A stretch of DNA of 64,000 nucleotides from Flavobacterium sp. GTDB taxonomy: Bacteria > Bacteroidota > Bacteroidia > Flavobacteriales > Flavobacteriaceae. The DNA lies in contig NZ_JAPZUB010000029.1 of assembly GCF_027533505.1 (NCBI RefSeq), positions 62,001 through 126,000 on the forward strand, in the 5' to 3' direction. Under the pieces are notes generated by a model. The model was not told the origin of the DNA. It ran no database searches and saw only the letters and a list, made by a program, of their open reading frames with translations. Position numbers and translations under genes: made by a program. Positions 1 through 7,868 of this stretch are shown here, piece by piece. The first letter of the stretch is position 1. Each line of letters starts with the position of its first letter.

Positions 1-1
1 T

Positions 2-1039
2 ACTGTGGATGCAACAAGAGGTCCGCTAACTGTTACCTCTCAAAATACGAGTGGTATTTCCTATACTTTAGGTTCAACACAGTCGGTAACTTGGGATGTA
101 AACAATACAAACACCATTACAGGAGGAGCCAACGTTGATATTATGATTACCACCGATAATGGGGCAACTTGGACAACATTATTGGCGGGGACACCTAATG
201 ACGGTGCTGCCGATGTAGTTATGCCTTCAACTCCAGCCGTAAATTGTCGTTTGATGGTAAAAGCGAGTAATAATATTTTCTTTAATGTAAACTCAAATAA
301 TTTCTCTGTAGGGTTTATCGTTACTACAGTTTGTAACACGTATACCAATACAACTCCTGTGTCGATCCCAGATGGTTTAGGTGCAAATTCACCTGGCCCT
401 ATTGTAAATAGTACAATTAATGTCCCGCTAACTGGAAATATTTCGGATGTAAACGTGTCATTGAATGTTACTCATACTTATCCGCAAGATTTGGTTTTCC
501 AATTGGTACACCCAAACACGACTACTTTTGTAAATGTATGGAACAGAGCCTGTGCTGGCAATGATAACTTTAATGTTACTTTGAGTGACGGTTCACCTGC
601 TTTTACATGTGTGGCGAATATGACAGGTACATTTGCACCTTCTAGTCCATTATCAGCATTTAACAATTTGCCTGCTAGTGGTACTTGGACTATGTTTGCA
701 AGAGATTTTTTTAATGTAGATATAGGAAGTTTGAACAGTTGGGCTATAGAAGTTTGTACCTCTCAAGTTCAATTGAATAATGAAACATTTACGCTTGATA
801 ATTTGGTTGTATATCCTAATCCAAACAATGGAGTGTTTACGGTGAGATTCTATCCTACATCCACTGACATTGCTGTTTCAGTTCACGATATCCGTGGCCG
901 AGAAGTATACAATCGAGCGTATTCAAATGCAACAATCTTTGATGAGTCAATTAATGTTGGAACTATTGAAGCTGGAGTTTACCTCGTTACAGTAAAAGAT
1001 GGTGCAAAAAAAGAAGTACGTAAAATCGTAATTCGATAA
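2..1039 (+). CDS. C-terminal part of a secreted T9SS-sorted protease-like protein (5' end outside window)
   Basis: The reading frame is already open at the left edge, so the start and any catalytic domain lie outside the window. The visible 340 or so residues hold three parts. The first (about 1-100) is a beta-rich module with NGATW and a TPAVNCR-type strand, seen in flavobacterial secreted metalloproteases. The second (about 110-255) is a proprotein-convertase P-domain-like module with PDGLGANSPG, HTYPQDLVFQLVHP and a terminal W-x-I-E-V-C. The third (about 265-344) is a type A T9SS sorting domain with VVYPNPNNGVFTV, the D-I-R-G-R-E-V turn and a basic KIVIR tail. The sorting domain is what the Por/Gld secretion machinery recognises before cell-surface attachment or release. 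The protease assignment is inferred from domain company, because no zinc motif is in view. A bidirectional hairpin terminator follows. Confidence 0.85.
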   Translation, partial: TVDATRGPLTVTSQNTSGISYTLGSTQSVTWDVNNTNTITGGANVDIMITTDNGATWTTLLAGTPNDGAADVVMPSTPAVNCRLMVKASNNIFFNVNSNNFSVGFIVTTVCNTYTNTTPVSIPDGLGANSPGPIVNSTINVPLTGNISDVNVSLNVTHTYPQDLVFQLVHPNTTTFVNVWNRACAGNDNFNVTLSDGSPAFTCVANMTGTFAPSSPLSAFNNLPASGTWTMFARDFFNVDIGSLNSWAIEVCTSQVQLNNETFTLDNLVVYPNPNNGVFTVRFYPTSTDIAVSVHDIRGREVYNRAYSNATIFDESINVGTIEAGVYLVTVKDGAKKEVRKIVIR

Positions 1040-1058
1040 TTTAGCTCTCTTAACTATG

Positions 1059-1084
1059 AAAAGCTCCTTCGGGAGCTTTTTTTA
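1059..1084 (+). terminator. Rho-independent terminator between the T9SS protein and pth
   Basis: The stem AAAAGCTCC/GGAGCTTTT has a TTCG tetraloop and is followed by a T-run. It lies in the gap between convergent genes and has A's on the other side, so it can serve both. Confidence 0.85.
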
Positions 1085-1089
1085 TGGAT

Positions 1090-1656
1090 TTACTTTCCGT
1101 TAAATGTATTCATCGTGGTGGCCAATCCGGCGAGTACAAAAGAAGTGATCGCCTCCCGGCAAAGCGCCAATCGTTCGGGTAATGCCTCTTTTTCTGTTTC
1201 ATCCCATTCGCCCAAAACATAATTTACCTGTTGTCCTTTCTTAAATTGATCGCTGATCCCAAATCGAAAACGAGGGTATTCGGTGGTCGAAAGAACGGCT
1301 TGAATGTTTTTTAGACCATTATGACCACCATCACTTCCTTTGGCTTTAATGCGAACGGTACCAAATGGCAAATTCAAATCATCGGTAATAATCAATACAT
1401 TTTCAGCAGGAATATTTTCTTTATCCATCCAATACTTTACCGCTTTACCGCTTAAATTCATATAGGTATTGGGTTTCAACAAAAACACGGTTTTTCCTTT
1501 TATTTTGCACTCGGCAAGGTCTCCTAATTTTGCCGTTTGAAAAGACTCGTTTTCTTGTTTTGCAAAAAAATCTACCACTTTAAATCCAATATTGTGTCGG
1601 GTATTCACGTATTCAGCGCCAATATTACCTAAGCCTACTATTAGATATTTCTTCAT
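1090..1656 (-). CDS. pth: Peptidyl-tRNA hydrolase
   Basis: This enzyme releases tRNA from prematurely dropped peptidyl-tRNAs in the cytosol. The family signature is plain: GLGNIGAEYVNTRHNIGF with the catalytic His, KPNTYMNLSGKAV, ITDDLNLPFG with the catalytic Asp, and GSDGGHNGLKNI. An in-frame ATG at 1711-1713 would add 19 residues. I prefer the ATG at 1654-1656 (188 residues, close to the usual length) because a consensus promoter (-7 box at 1719-1726) would start the transcript almost on top of the upstream ATG. Flavobacterial Pth proteins with short N-terminal extensions exist, so the longer form is possible. It is the last gene of the prs-rplY-pth run but is separated from rplY by a terminator. 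Confidence 0.95.
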   Translation of the reverse strand: MKKYLIVGLGNIGAEYVNTRHNIGFKVVDFFAKQENESFQTAKLGDLAECKIKGKTVFLLKPNTYMNLSGKAVKYWMDKENIPAENVLIITDDLNLPFGTVRIKAKGSDGGHNGLKNIQAVLSTTEYPRFRFGISDQFKKGQQVNYVLGEWDETEKEALPERLALCREAITSFVLAGLATTMNTFNGK

Positions 1657-1718
1657 AGGTGATGTATTTTCAGAATTTGATGTTTTACGAAAAAGGGAAA
1701 GTAACCGAACCATGAGTG

Positions 1719-1750
1719 CAAAAATACTTTAAATGGTATGGGTCTTCAAA
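1719..1750 (-). promoter_or_regulatory. Bacteroidota-type promoter of pth
   Basis: Read on the minus strand: TTTG (1747-1750), 20 nt, then TATTTTTG (1719-1726), matching the -33 TTTG and -7 TAnnTTTG boxes. Transcription would begin near 1712. Confidence 0.65.
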
Positions 1751-1779
1751 AAAAAAGCATCGGAAATGTCCGATGCTTT
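1742..1779 (-). terminator. Rho-independent terminator of rplY
   Basis: On the minus strand an 11-bp stem (AAAGCATCGGA with TCCGATGCTTT, arms 1754-1764 and 1769-1779) and a 4-nt loop are followed by a run of T's. It sits just after the rplY stop and overlaps the pth promoter's upstream edge. Confidence 0.85.
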
Positions 1780-1800
1780 GGGTGTTCAGTATAGAAAAGA

Positions 1801-2409
1801 TTATTTTTTCTTTCCTTTGGCTGCTGCTTTTTCGGCTTTGGCTGCTTCTTGCGCTGCTTTCATCGCCGCACGTGAAATCTTCACTTGGCATACAACTGTA
1901 TTGTCAGGGTGCATTAATTTATAATTGTCGCTTCCTAATTTAGTTACATACAATTTGTTCCCCATTTGTAATTCAGAAATGTCTGCATATACATAATCAG
2001 GAAGATTTTTAGGTAATGCTTTTACTTTTAAACGACGTAAGTTTAAGTTCAAAACACCTCCTAATAATACCCCTGGAGATGTACCTGTGATTTTTACAGG
2101 AACCTCCATGATGATTTCTTTTTCATCATTTAATTGATAAAAATCAATGTGCAAGATAGCATCAGTAACAGGGTGGAATTGAATATCCTGTAGGATAGCG
2201 TTATACACTTTTCCTCCTAAATCAATCGCAACAGTGTGCGCATCTGGAGTGTAAACTAAACTTTTGAAAGCTTTGCTTTCTGCTTGAAAGTGTACTGGTT
2301 GTTCTCCTCCGTAGATTACGCAAGGAACCATTCCAGCATCACGTACGGCCTTCGTTGCCTTTTTGCCTACGCTTTCTCTTTCAGATCCTTTGATTGAAAT
2401 TGACTTCAT
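1801..2409 (-). CDS. rplY: 50S ribosomal protein L25/general stress protein Ctc
   Basis: This is the 5S rRNA-binding protein of the large ribosomal subunit. At 202 residues it is the long two-domain Ctc/TL5 type: an N-terminal L25 barrel (about 1-90, with [22 protein letters not shown] at the start and [20 protein letters not shown]) followed by the TL5 C-terminal domain (about 95-180, with [23 protein letters not shown]). A flexible Ala/Lys-rich tail closes the protein. It lies 20 nt after prs, the gene order commonly seen in bacteria (prs-ctc-pth), and is probably cotranscribed with prs. Confidence 0.96.
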   Translation of the reverse strand: MKSISIKGSERESVGKKATKAVRDAGMVPCVIYGGEQPVHFQAESKAFKSLVYTPDAHTVAIDLGGKVYNAILQDIQFHPVTDAILHIDFYQLNDEKEIIMEVPVKITGTSPGVLLGGVLNLNLRRLKVKALPKNLPDYVYADISELQMGNKLYVTKLGSDNYKLMHPDNTVVCQVKISRAAMKAAQEAAKAEKAAAKGKKK

Positions 2410-2429
2410 TATTTAAATTTATTAATTAT

Positions 2430-3371
2430 TTACATTAAAAATTTTCCGCTAATGGAGTTGTTGTGTTGTACCATCTGCATTACTTCGGCAAACAGTGGTG
2501 CACAACTGACCACTTTGATTTTTGGCGATTCCTTTTTCAGCGGAATGGAATCGGTAACGATGAGCTCGCTAAGCTGTGATTTTTCTATTTTTTCATACGC
2601 CTCACCCGATAAAATAGCGTGCGTACAAATGGCTCGAACACTGAGTGCACCGCGTTCTATCATCAAGTCGGCCGCTTTTGCTAAGGTGCCTCCTGTATCA
2701 ATCATGTCGTCTACAAGGATCACATTACGCCCTTTTACTTCACCAATCAATTCCATCGTTTCAATGACATTAGCCGCTTTTCGTTGTTTGTAACAAACCA
2801 CTACGTCGGAGGTCAAGAATTTGGAATAGGCATACGCTCGTTTTGAACCTCCCATGTCAGGCGAAGCGATGGTGAGATTTTCTAGATTCAAACTTTTCAC
2901 GTAGGGCAAGAAAATCGTTGAGGCAAACAAGTGATCCACTGGTTTTTCAAAAAATCCTTGAATTTGATCGGCATGCAAATCCATCGTCATAATCCGCGTC
3001 GCTCCAGCAGTTTCCAACAACTTGGCAATCAATTTGGCGCCAATTGGAACGCGAGGTTTGTCTTTACGATCTTGACGGGCATACCCAAAATAAGGAATTA
3101 CTGGGGTGATATGTCGGGCTGAAGCGCGCTTGGCAGCATCAATCATCAATAGCAATTCCATTAAATTATCGGCCGACGGAAAAGTCGAGCAAACAATGAA
3201 AACCCGTAATCCACGAATGGATTCTTCAAAGGACGGCTGAAATTCACCATCACTAAATTTTGAGAACGTTACTTTACCTAGCGGCACCCCATAATGTTTG
3301 GCGATTTGCTCGGCAAGGTGGACACTTTGGGAACACGCAAATATCTTTGCTTCCGGTTCTTGATGTGACAT
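2430..3371 (-). CDS. prs: Ribose-phosphate pyrophosphokinase (PRPP synthetase)
   Basis: The enzyme makes PRPP from ribose 5-phosphate and ATP for nucleotide, histidine and NAD synthesis. The 313-residue length and motifs are standard class I: KFSDGEF near residue 38, YFGYARQDRKDKPR (ATP flexible region), DLHADQIQGFF, and the PRPP-binding loop VILVDDMIDTGGTL near 215-230. It leads the prs-rplY unit on the minus strand. A TAAATTTG box lies about 50 nt upstream of its start (3423-3430). Confidence 0.97.
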   Translation of the reverse strand: MSHQEPEAKIFACSQSVHLAEQIAKHYGVPLGKVTFSKFSDGEFQPSFEESIRGLRVFIVCSTFPSADNLMELLLMIDAAKRASARHITPVIPYFGYARQDRKDKPRVPIGAKLIAKLLETAGATRIMTMDLHADQIQGFFEKPVDHLFASTIFLPYVKSLNLENLTIASPDMGGSKRAYAYSKFLTSDVVVCYKQRKAANVIETMELIGEVKGRNVILVDDMIDTGGTLAKAADLMIERGALSVRAICTHAILSGEAYEKIEKSQLSELIVTDSIPLKKESPKIKVVSCAPLFAEVMQMVQHNNSISGKFLM

Positions 3372-3422
3372 TTTAATCGGTTGTTTAGTAGTGAGTTAGT
3401 GTGTGTTGTGTTTATTGAGGTG

Positions 3423-3430
3423 CAAATTTA
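3423..3430 (-). promoter_or_regulatory. Putative -7 box for prs
   Basis: The minus strand reads TAAATTTG, matching TAnnTTTG. No good TTTG is found at the usual upstream spacing, so this is a partial match placed by its position before prs. Confidence 0.4.
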
Positions 3431-3474
3431 GAAATAAAATCTGACTGAAGGCCTATATTTTTCAGTATTTTTTT

Positions 3475-3504
3475 CTTGTTTATTTCATTTTTTGTGTACA
3501 TTTG
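3475..3504 (+). promoter_or_regulatory. Promoter of tRNA-Leu
   Basis: CTTG (3475-3478), 18 nt, then TACATTTG (3497-3504). The expected transcript start is about 20 nt before the mature tRNA. Confidence 0.65.
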
Positions 3505-3529
3505 CACCCACAAAAAACACTAAATCCAT

Positions 3530-3609
3530 GCCCGGATGGCGGAATTGGTAGACGCGCACGACTCAAACTCGTGTTCTTAGGAGTGTGGGTTCGATTCCCA
3601 CTCCGGGTA
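3530..3609 (+). tRNA. tRNA-Leu (anticodon CAA)
   Basis: The acceptor arm GCCCGGA pairs with TCCGGGT. The anticodon arm CACGA-CTCAAAC-TCGTG gives CAA, which reads UUG. The T-arm contains GGTTCGATTCC. The extra arm is that of a class II tRNA, as leucine requires, and the discriminator base is A. CCA is not encoded. A terminator follows at once. Confidence 0.95.
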
Positions 3610-3613
3610 CAAG

Positions 3614-3638
3614 ACCTCTCACTTCGAGAGGTTTTTTT
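3614..3638 (+). terminator. Terminator of tRNA-Leu
   Basis: The stem ACCTCTC/GAGAGGT is followed by a T-run, immediately after the tRNA. Confidence 0.8.
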
Positions 3639-3813
3639 ATTCTATATGCCATGAAATATTACGTTTATGTTTTGCATTCTTCTGTTCGGCAGTAGCTTCA
3701 TAGGGGATTACCCTTCAATTCAAATCAGCGTTTTGCGACGGAGTCATTGGAGTTTTTGACTTTTGGTTTTTGTCAAAAAAGGGATTGAAATTAATGCGTC
3801 AAGATAATGGAGA

Positions 3814-4659
3814 CTACGGTTTTATTTCTACAACACTTAGTACCGGATAATGGTCAGATAGCCATTGATGATTCGGTTTTTCAGCACGAATTTCGCTGGA
3901 ATGAATGATAAATGCTTGACGGGTAACCCAAATGTAATCAATACAATTGTTTACGGGGGTGTCTGTATGAAAGCCATTGAACGTCCCTGAAGTGCTCTTG
4001 GGATTCAGGGCGGCATAGGTATTAACCCATTCTTTTTCCAGTAATTTCAAACGGGGATGTTCAGGAGTGGTATTAAAATCGCCCATAAGGATTACGGGTT
4101 CATTCTTGGGATTTCGAACGGTAATTTGTGCTAAGATAAGTACTAAGCTTTCTGTTCGTGCTTGTTCTCCAACGTGATCCTAATGGGTATTAAATACCCA
4201 ACATTTTTTTCCAGTCAGGCGATCTTCAAGACGCACAAAGCTGCAAACCCGATTGCAAGCGGCATCCCAACCGCGTGAAACTTTTTCTGGTGTATTTGAC
4301 AACCAAAATGTTCCACTGTCCTTAATCATAAAGCGACGGGTTTTTATAAAGAGCCCACTAGCTTCTCCTGTTTGATTTTCCTCCCGGCCTAACCCCACTT
4401 TTTGATAATCGGGCATGCCTTTTTGCAACGCTATCATTTGATGGGGGAGCGCTTCTTGTATGCCCAACACATCGGGATGTATGGTGTTGATTTGATGCAA
4501 AAGTGGAATTTTTCGATTGTCCCATCGGTTGACACCATCAGAGGCTACATCGAGTCGGATGTTGTAGGTCATCACCGAAAATTTCTCGGATTGTCCCCAT
4601 CCCTTGGCAAGCATAAGTAACGCAAGAATGCCTAAATAGAAGTTACTTTTTTTCCACAT
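3814..4659 (-). pseudogene. Endonuclease/exonuclease/phosphatase family protein interrupted by one in-frame TAG
   Basis: Read through a single TAG at 4180-4182, this frame encodes one complete secreted EEP-fold hydrolase of about 281 residues. The N-terminal half has a signal peptide (MWKKSNFYLGILALLMLAKG), FSVMTYNIRLDVASDGVNRWDNRK with the metal-site Asn, and VLGIQEAL with the metal-site Glu. The second half has MGDFNTTPEHP, DYIWV and the catalytic SDHYPV. The stop falls in the conserved N-T-H-x-D-H-V-G motif. The frame stays open from the stop to the next ATG (4084-4086), so there is no frameshift. An upstream ATG at 4687-4689 overlaps umuD; the ATG at 4657-4659 puts the signal peptide at the terminus. 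A sequencing error or a very recent mutation is possible. Confidence 0.75.
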
Positions 4660-4669
4660 CCTACTCTTT

Positions 4670-5107
4670 TTACACACTTTTAATGACATAGGTTACTATA
4701 CCCCAAATAATCAGTTCATTTTCTTCTGTGATTAAAATGGGAGGATAGTGGGGATTTTCAGGCATTAAATACACGGCATTTTTTTCTTTTCGAATACGTT
4801 TCACCGTAAATTCCCCATCAATACAGCACACCGCAATTTTATTATGAACGGGTTCCAAACTACGGTCGATGACCATGATATCCCCATCGTCTATGCCGGC
4901 GCCAATCATTGAATTTCCAGAAGCTTTTGCGTAAAAGGTTGCTTCGCGGTTGCGCACCAATACGTTGTCCAAACTGATTTTTGCTTCATCAAAGTCGGCC
5001 GCTGGTGAAGGAAACCCCGCTTTGATCCCGCCTGAAAAATAGGGGAGTCCTTCTTTCGGACTTAAATCGGGGATAAAAAAAGTGAGTTTAGCGTTTTCTA
5101 ATGACAT
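4670..5107 (-). CDS. umuD: UmuD-like self-cleaving S24 peptidase (DNA polymerase V accessory subunit)
   Basis: This LexA/UmuD-type protein cleaves itself to the active form that partners the Y-family polymerase in error-prone lesion bypass. In 145 residues it has a candidate Ala30-Gly31 cleavage site in GGIKAGFPSPAADF, the catalytic Ser66 in ASGNSMIGAGIDDGD and the general-base Lys103 in EFTVKRIR. No DNA-binding domain precedes the peptidase, which separates it from LexA. Its start codon overlaps the end of umuC by 10 nt, so the two are translationally coupled, but it follows umuC instead of preceding it. Confidence 0.9.
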   Translation of the reverse strand: MSLENAKLTFFIPDLSPKEGLPYFSGGIKAGFPSPAADFDEAKISLDNVLVRNREATFYAKASGNSMIGAGIDDGDIMVIDRSLEPVHNKIAVCCIDGEFTVKRIRKEKNAVYLMPENPHYPPILITEENELIIWGIVTYVIKSV

Positions 5108-6366
5108 TGTACCGTAATGATATCGTTAATATTGGTGGTGAATTTGGGCGATAAATGGTTTTGCTTCATCTTCCACGTTCGATTCAAATCGTGCATTCCC
5201 AAGCGGATTTTTCGCTCACCCGTTTTTTTGAAATAGGCATCCATTACTCTCATCAGCGCTTCGTGTTTTGGATTTTCATCTTGAAACAAATTGAACTGCT
5301 TTTGGTTTTGTGGGGTAATTGATGAGACAATCACGCCTGTTTTTTTGTATTCTTCACCTTCGCGAAACAGCTGTGCAATCATACGGGTAGCGGTTTGACT
5401 GAGCGTAATACTCGAATGGGTAGGAAACGGTAGGGTTTCTTGTGCATAAAAATTATACCGTCCGTTATCGGGATTATGAAATTTATCTTTGCGCAAATAC
5501 ACAGTAACTACTTGGCAGTCGGATTGTTGTTTTCGTAATTTTTCACCACAAATCGACGCAAAAGTTGATACCCGCTCTTTCAATTCGTCGAGGCTACTGA
5601 TGCGGCCTTCAAAACTCCGCGTTACGGCGATGTGTTTTTTATCTTTTGGTTCTTCGAGTTCTAGCACCGACTGACCCAACAATTCCAAACGCAAACGGTT
5701 TCCAACCACACCCATTTCTTTTTGGATGTACGACTCATGTTGTGGCAGTGTGAAATCGTAAGCCGTATGAATCTGGTGTGCTTTCATTTTTTTTGTCAAT
5801 CGAAAACCGATGCCCCAAACGTCCTCTATGGCCGTCCATTTTAACGCTTTGATTCGTTTTTCTTCGCTGTCAATTACATAGGAGCCTTGGGTGCGCTCGG
5901 GGAATTTTTTGGCAATTTTATTAGCAATTTTAGCCAATGCTTTAGAGGGTGCAAAGCCAACAGAAATGGGAATACTCAACCATTTCAAGACGCGCTTTCG
6001 CATTTGAATTCCATAATCCTGCCAGTTGATAGTGTGCATGCCGTCAAAATTAAGGAAGGCTTCGTCGATACTGTAGACTTCAACATGAGGTGTAAACCCT
6101 TCTAAAATTTTCATTACACGACTACTCATGTCCCCATACAGTGCATAGTTGGATGAAAAGACATGTATGCCGTGTTTTTTGATCAGTGGTCGGCATTCAA
6201 ATTCGGGCGCGCCCATGGGAATCCCCAAATCTTTTGCTTCATAACTTCGCGCGATGACACAACCGTCATTATTGGACAGTACCACGATCGGTTTCCCCAC
6301 CAATTGCGGTTGGAACACCCGTTCACAGGAGGCATAAAAATTATTGCAATCGACTAACGCATACAT
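5098..6366 (-). CDS. umuC: UmuC-like Y-family DNA polymerase V catalytic subunit
   Basis: This is an error-prone translesion polymerase acting at stalled forks with processed UmuD. The 422 residues match the UmuC family: palm metal ligands Asp6 in ALVDCNNFYASCERVFQP and Asp101-Glu102 in YSIDEAFLNFDG, VGFAPSKALAKIANKIAKK in the fingers/palm, a helix-hairpin-helix at VWGIGFRLTKKMKAHQI, and a UmuC-type C-terminal region with LFQDENPKHEALMRVMDAY. It is the first gene of a umuC-umuD pair and is preceded by an imperfect GAACA...TGTTC dyad (6405-6432). Confidence 0.95.
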   Translation of the reverse strand: MYALVDCNNFYASCERVFQPQLVGKPIVVLSNNDGCVIARSYEAKDLGIPMGAPEFECRPLIKKHGIHVFSSNYALYGDMSSRVMKILEGFTPHVEVYSIDEAFLNFDGMHTINWQDYGIQMRKRVLKWLSIPISVGFAPSKALAKIANKIAKKFPERTQGSYVIDSEEKRIKALKWTAIEDVWGIGFRLTKKMKAHQIHTAYDFTLPQHESYIQKEMGVVGNRLRLELLGQSVLELEEPKDKKHIAVTRSFEGRISSLDELKERVSTFASICGEKLRKQQSDCQVVTVYLRKDKFHNPDNGRYNFYAQETLPFPTHSSITLSQTATRMIAQLFREGEEYKKTGVIVSSITPQNQKQFNLFQDENPKHEALMRVMDAYFKKTGERKIRLGMHDLNRTWKMKQNHLSPKFTTNINDIITVQCH

Positions 6367-6404
6367 GATATAAAAGTAGCGAATCGGATGAAAATGACGG
6401 GAAA

Positions 6405-6432
6405 GAACAAGCGTTAAAATTCGCTATTGTTC
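6405..6432. promoter_or_regulatory. Operator-like inverted repeat upstream of umuC
   Basis: GAACAAGCG (6405-6413) faces CGCTATTGTTC (6422-6432), identical in reverse complement apart from a 2-nt insertion. It lies 39-66 nt before the umuC start, where a damage-response repressor could bind. It is not the Gram-negative or Bacillus SOS box, so a LexA-type role is only inferred. Confidence 0.35.
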
Positions 6433-6434
6433 AT

Positions 6435-6464
6435 AAAAAAAGGCTATTCGATGGAACAGCCTTT
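6435..6464 (-). terminator. Terminator of the nuo operon
   Basis: On the minus strand AAAGGCTGTTC and GAATAGCCTTT form an 11-bp stem with one G-T pair and a CATC loop, followed by T's. It sits 20 nt after the nuoN stop. Confidence 0.85.
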
Positions 6465-6484
6465 GTAGGATAAAGATCGTCTGA

Positions 6485-7855
6485 TTATTTCAATAAATCC
6501 ATCATGCAACTCGGGTAAATTCCCATGCCAATATTGAGTGCAATAGCCACAATAGCAACCAAGGTATATACCCAAGATATGGATGTTGCTTCGTCATCGG
6601 CTTCTTTATTGTACATGGCTAAAATTAGTTTAAAATAGTAGCCAATACTAATGATTGAATTCACTACTCCTACAATAACGGCAATTAAATAACCCGCTTC
6701 AATAGTTTGGGTGAACAGGGAGAATTTAGCAAAAAAGCCCGCAAAAATTGGAATACCCGCCATAGACAATAAGGCCATGGTGAGAATTGCAGCGAGGATT
6801 GGGTGGCGTTTTCCCAACCCATTGAAATCAGCAACGTTCTGCGTCTCTTTATTTTTGGTAACGGCAGTTATAACAGCAAAGGCAGCAATACCTGCCAAAG
6901 CATACGCTGCAGTATAATAGAAAAGGGTTCCAGCGGCGGTGGTAAGACTTAACAAGGCCAAAAGCATAAATCCGGCATGTGAAATACCTGAAAAAGCCAT
7001 CATTCGTTTTACATTCTCTTGACGTAAAGCCAAAAGGTTCCCTACAAACATGGTTAAAATAGCAACAGCAAGGAGTGCAATTTCAAAAGAGTAAGGCATT
7101 TCTTTGTTCAAGCCCGTAACCAATTTGTACAACGTAGCCACGGCCACAACTTTAGCCAAAGTGCTCATGGTAGCGGTCACCAAAGTGGGAGACCCCTCAT
7201 ACACATCAGGTGCCCAAAAATGGAAAGGTGCTGCAGCAATTTTGAACAACATTCCAATAAGCATCATGGTAATTCCAAAATAGAACCAAATAGGAAGTCC
7301 GGCCCCTTGTGACAATTCATAGATTTCGGCCACATCAAAGTAACCCGTAGCTCCGTAAACCAAACAAATTCCGAAAAGAATAAATCCAGAAGCGAAAGAA
7401 CCCAACAAGAAGTATTTCATACCCGCTTCATTGCTTAGTAGACTTAGACGCTCACTACCTGCAAGAATATACAACGCGATAGAAAGAATTTCAATACCGA
7501 TGAAAAACATCGATAAATTTCCAAACGAAACCATGGCGATGGCTCCAGCCAACAAAAAGATTTTTATGGCAATAAAATCGGAGAATTTGGATGGTTTGTC
7601 TTTGTAATAATCCCCACTCATCAGAATGAGAAAAACGGTCAAAACGATAAATAAGCTAGAAAAGGCCACCGAAAAATTAGACACCACAATCATGTTATAG
7701 TACCATGAAGCGGGATGGTTAAATTCGGAAATCGTTAGTCCAAGGATCGCTAACAAAGCAACCACGGAAACCGGTACAATGGCTTTTCTCAGATTGATAA
7801 TTTCAGCTAAAAGACAGAAGATGCCTAAACCTGATACAGCGATTAGTGTATTCAT
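6485..7855 (-). CDS. nuoN: NADH-quinone oxidoreductase subunit N
   Basis: This is one of the three antiporter-like membrane subunits of complex I and takes part in proton pumping. It has 456 residues with about 13-14 hydrophobic segments and the Mrp-antiporter core: MLFKIAAAPFHFWAPDVYEGSPTLVTATMSTLAKV with its charged Lys, then RMMAFSGISHAGFMLLAL. It is the last gene of the operon, 13 nt after nuoM, and a terminator follows. Confidence 0.97.
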   Translation of the reverse strand: MNTLIAVSGLGIFCLLAEIINLRKAIVPVSVVALLAILGLTISEFNHPASWYYNMIVVSNFSVAFSSLFIVLTVFLILMSGDYYKDKPSKFSDFIAIKIFLLAGAIAMVSFGNLSMFFIGIEILSIALYILAGSERLSLLSNEAGMKYFLLGSFASGFILFGICLVYGATGYFDVAEIYELSQGAGLPIWFYFGITMMLIGMLFKIAAAPFHFWAPDVYEGSPTLVTATMSTLAKVVAVATLYKLVTGLNKEMPYSFEIALLAVAILTMFVGNLLALRQENVKRMMAFSGISHAGFMLLALLSLTTAAGTLFYYTAAYALAGIAAFAVITAVTKNKETQNVADFNGLGKRHPILAAILTMALLSMAGIPIFAGFFAKFSLFTQTIEAGYLIAVIVGVVNSIISIGYYFKLILAMYNKEADDEATSISWVYTLVAIVAIALNIGMGIYPSCMMDLLK

Positions 7856-7868
7856 TCGTATGACAGAA

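Noticed and set aside
3640..3813. Possible gene or RNA between tRNA-Leu and the interrupted EEP gene
   Set aside because: I see no open frame with family resemblance, no hairpin and no promoter box in this stretch.
6367..6484. Canonical LexA SOS box before umuC
   Set aside because: Neither CTGT-N8-ACAG nor CGAAC-N4-GTTCG is present; only a longer-spaced dyad was found and is reported as tentative.
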